From the NCBI RefSeq assembly GCF_900496995.4, contig NC_044012.1:5642001-5706000 (forward strand): a DNA stretch of 64,000 nt. The letters are read 5' to 3'. Positions 61,837 to 64,000 of the stretch are shown piece by piece. The notes beneath the pieces are model-generated. The model did no database searches. It was not told where the DNA came from and worked only from the letters and a program-made list of their open reading frames with translations. Position 1 is the stretch's first letter; each line of letters begins with the position of its first letter. The DNA is from Aquila chrysaetos chrysaetos (lineage: Eukaryota; Chordata; Aves; Accipitriformes; Accipitridae). Both the position numbers and the translations under genes were made by a program.

Positions 61837-64000
61837 ATTCTAGAAGAGCCTTGAAAACCAAACCTGACTTGCCTTTCTAATACAAGAAGTTCCAATGCAA
61901 TAATTATAGCACTTTTTAGTATAAGATGAACAAGGTTTAACCTTTAATACAGATAACTGCACAAAACTTGAGTAACTAAAAATAGTTGTTGAGAAGATAG
62001 TGAGGAAATCACAAGTTAGGGGAAGCAAAAAATCCTTCAGAAAGAATATGATAATGATCTTAAGAAAGTATATATTCAAAATAGATACATAATTTTTGTT
62101 TGGCTGACTACTGAACATTAATTGCTGAACAAGCTTAGTCTTCTTATATGCCTAAAATATAAGCGTTTCTTTTCCTGCCACTTCCCTTTCTACAGTTTTC
62201 TGGTTTTGGCAATAGAAGACTGTAGGCTCTGCTATTTCTCCAGTATTATGGGCAACTGCAGTGTAGTGAGTGTAGTCTTTTGTGCTCTTACCCTCACACC
62301 AATGCCATTTATGATTGTAAATCTGTGCAATGAGCATGAGCTGCTAGTCATGCCCCAACAAACCTTTTGCTAACACTGAGTTGTGCTGACTGCACGCGGT
62401 CTTGCTGCAACCAGTCCTTCTTTCCCTGCGGTGAAAATCTAATACTTCTGCTGCATATGAGGTCTTGTGGGTTTTTGACCCAGTAAAACTATCTTCTGCT
62501 TTGGGGCTTATCATTCAAGAAAAGCAGATATTTCTGCAATTCAGTGAAGATCTTGCAGCTCCTAAGGCTAAAAATTTTGTTTAGAGATTATTTCTCTAGA
62601 TCAGAATAATGATGCTCAAAACGTTCCAGGACAATAAAATAATTTCACTGGAATAGATAAACAGGGAAAAAAGGTGATCTTCTGTTTAAGGCACTGTGGA
62701 CTTGATGCAGCTTCTGAAACTTCTGCAGTAATTCAGTGTAGTTTCTGGCATAATTCCAGTATAAAAAGCATGAAGCAAAGGGTCATCTAGTGAGGTTTTC
62801 AGATGAAAATTCATCTTAGTCAGAATTAAGAATTTCTGTAAATCACACCAGGTACCAATCAGCATCCTGAAGTGCTTAAATTGCTTAAAAAATCTGGACC
62901 TTTTATCTTTTTTGCTTTGGACTTTTATCTGAAGTGGAGATAACGATACCTTTTTGTACCATGTGAGGACACAAAAGTGACACAGTAAAATATCCAAATA
63001 TTTGGAAGTTTATTAACTATCATAGCAACAAAGCCGTATACAATCACATGGTTGTACAGTGTTTAGGAGAGCATAGGTTAAATTTTGGCTGATGTTAGAA
63101 GTATGGGGTCATATTTAGGGTGTACGTATTGAGTAACAAGGAGCCAAAAGAGTGGCAGACCTCAGGGGTAGCAAAATATTTAAAGAGGTGAAGGTTCTCT
63201 TTAGTTCCTAATTGGTGAATACTGAATCAGCATTACCAATGAAAGAATATTTTGTATACATGATTTTATTTACTGAAATATGCAGTCTTTGTTCAAATAA
63301 ACCATTCCATAATACAGATCAGGTCTGATAAGTGGTTTGTTTGCAAACAACTTCAAATGTTTCAATAATAGGTTTTTATCTTGAGGAAAATAAAAAGGCA
63401 GGCATAAAACCACGGCAAATTATACCAAAGTACTTTGTCTGAGTTGGAAAAAAACCCTTTTCCAATTCAGCCACCAAACTGAACAACAACAGCAAAGTCA
63501 TGCAAGTTTTAATTGTCATCTTTTTAAGGGTCATACTTGGGAAGTGACTTTAAAATTGGTATTAGATGCCTACCATTTCTTGGACTACATATTACAAAAA
63601 ATGCAGCACATATTTACTACATGGGGGTTCTCAGCAACAAACCTCTCCTGTAGCTGTAGCAAAAACACTCTTCTGTAAAGTAAAAAAAATAGTAAGAATA
63701 ATAGATTGATCATGTGTTCATCCCTAGAGAGCCACTTTAAACTATGTCTCTGAAGGCTACTCTGCAGTTTTTACTGTATTAACTTCGGAACCCTCTTTTT
63801 AACGGTACTTGGTGGCATCTGTTACTGCTGCTTCCCTGTTCAGAAACGCTGTTGTTGAAGAGTCTCAGTTTTAGTGACCCTCCCCAGGAGGCAAGGAAGA
63901 GTGTGAGCAGGCAGAGGGAGGGGTAGGAAGAGTCACGGAAGCAAAAACAGAAAGGCTGAGCAGAGCCATGGGGGAGGGGATGTCACCAGATTAAATCCCG
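60459..64000 (-). other. BCO1: BCO1 intron 1 or upstream region; exon 1 not found
   Basis: The acceptor of exon 2 is phase 1, so a coding exon must lie upstream. No minus-strand stretch here encodes the expected acidic/basic N-terminus ending in a G-split Gly codon next to a GT donor. The region is AT-rich and carries the compound triplet microsatellite at 61,765-61,836. Its extreme right end (63,860-63,990) is purine-rich on the plus strand. Exon 1 and the promoter most likely lie beyond the window. Confidence 0.6.
61765..61836. repeat. Compound trinucleotide microsatellite (CAT)n-(TAC)n
   Basis: About 72 bp: several CAT units pass through ATT ATT into roughly seventeen uninterrupted TAC/CTA units. 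The purity suggests a recent, length-variable locus. It lies upstream of BCO1 exon 2. Confidence 0.95.

Noticed and set aside
62290-62337. Candidate BCO1 exon 1 (minus strand ATG, frame ending in G before GTAAGA)
   Set aside because: Phase fits the exon 2 acceptor, but the peptide (MLIAQIYNHKWHWCE) does not resemble the expected BCO1 N-terminus, so chance is the better explanation.
1-64000. CR1 LINE elements, the commonest bird repeat
   Set aside because: I looked for the typical 3' end octamer repeat (ATTCTATG) on both strands and saw none; 5'-truncated internal fragments cannot be excluded by eye.

Overview
This window is nuclear DNA from a vertebrate, most likely a bird or another sauropsid. 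It is intron-rich, and coding sequence is limited to short exons with GT-AG junctions that I could join in frame. I place it with birds because the two proteins read very close to their chicken and human orthologues, the gene pair is compact, the promoter is a CpG island, and short A-rich (AAAAC)-type tracts are scattered throughout. The species itself cannot be read from the sequence. No bacterial or viral gene, CRISPR array or tRNA/rRNA gene was seen.

Two protein-coding genes lie head-to-tail, both on the minus strand. GAN (gigaxonin) is complete. Eleven coding exons between 43,698 (ATG) and 15,669 (stop) join into a 597-codon BTB-BACK-Kelch protein, the same length as human gigaxonin. BCO1 (beta-carotene 15,15'-dioxygenase) lies upstream. 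Ten exons between 60,458 and 48,440 give the last ~505 residues, including all four iron-ligand histidine motifs. The short first exon, which should encode ~21 residues, was not found and probably lies beyond position 64,000.

Layout in plus coordinates: 1-1,379 is probably intergenic. 1,380-13,319 is mostly AT-rich sequence downstream of GAN that may be an extended 3'UTR, interrupted by GC-rich patches at 6.2-6.5 kb and 12.0-13.25 kb. 13,320-15,668 is the likely main GAN 3'UTR. 15,669-43,698 holds the GAN exons and introns, with a ~13.8 kb first intron. About 43,100-43,930 is the CpG-island promoter of GAN. 43,940-48,350 is intergenic and contains a fossil MIR-type SINE. 48,440-60,458 is BCO1. 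60,459-64,000 is BCO1 intron 1 or upstream sequence and carries a (CAT)n/(TAC)n microsatellite.

The two genes do not share a pathway. BCO1 cleaves provitamin A carotenoids to retinal. Gigaxonin is a Cullin-3 ubiquitin-ligase adaptor that controls intermediate-filament turnover. Their adjacency is conserved vertebrate synteny (human 16q23: PKD1L2-BCO1-GAN-CMIP). The most notable details are a non-canonical GC-AG intron in GAN, overlapping upstream ORFs just 5' of the GAN start codon, a G-quadruplex-type run in the GAN 3'UTR, and two well-preserved fossil SINEs. I found no undescribed biological system here.
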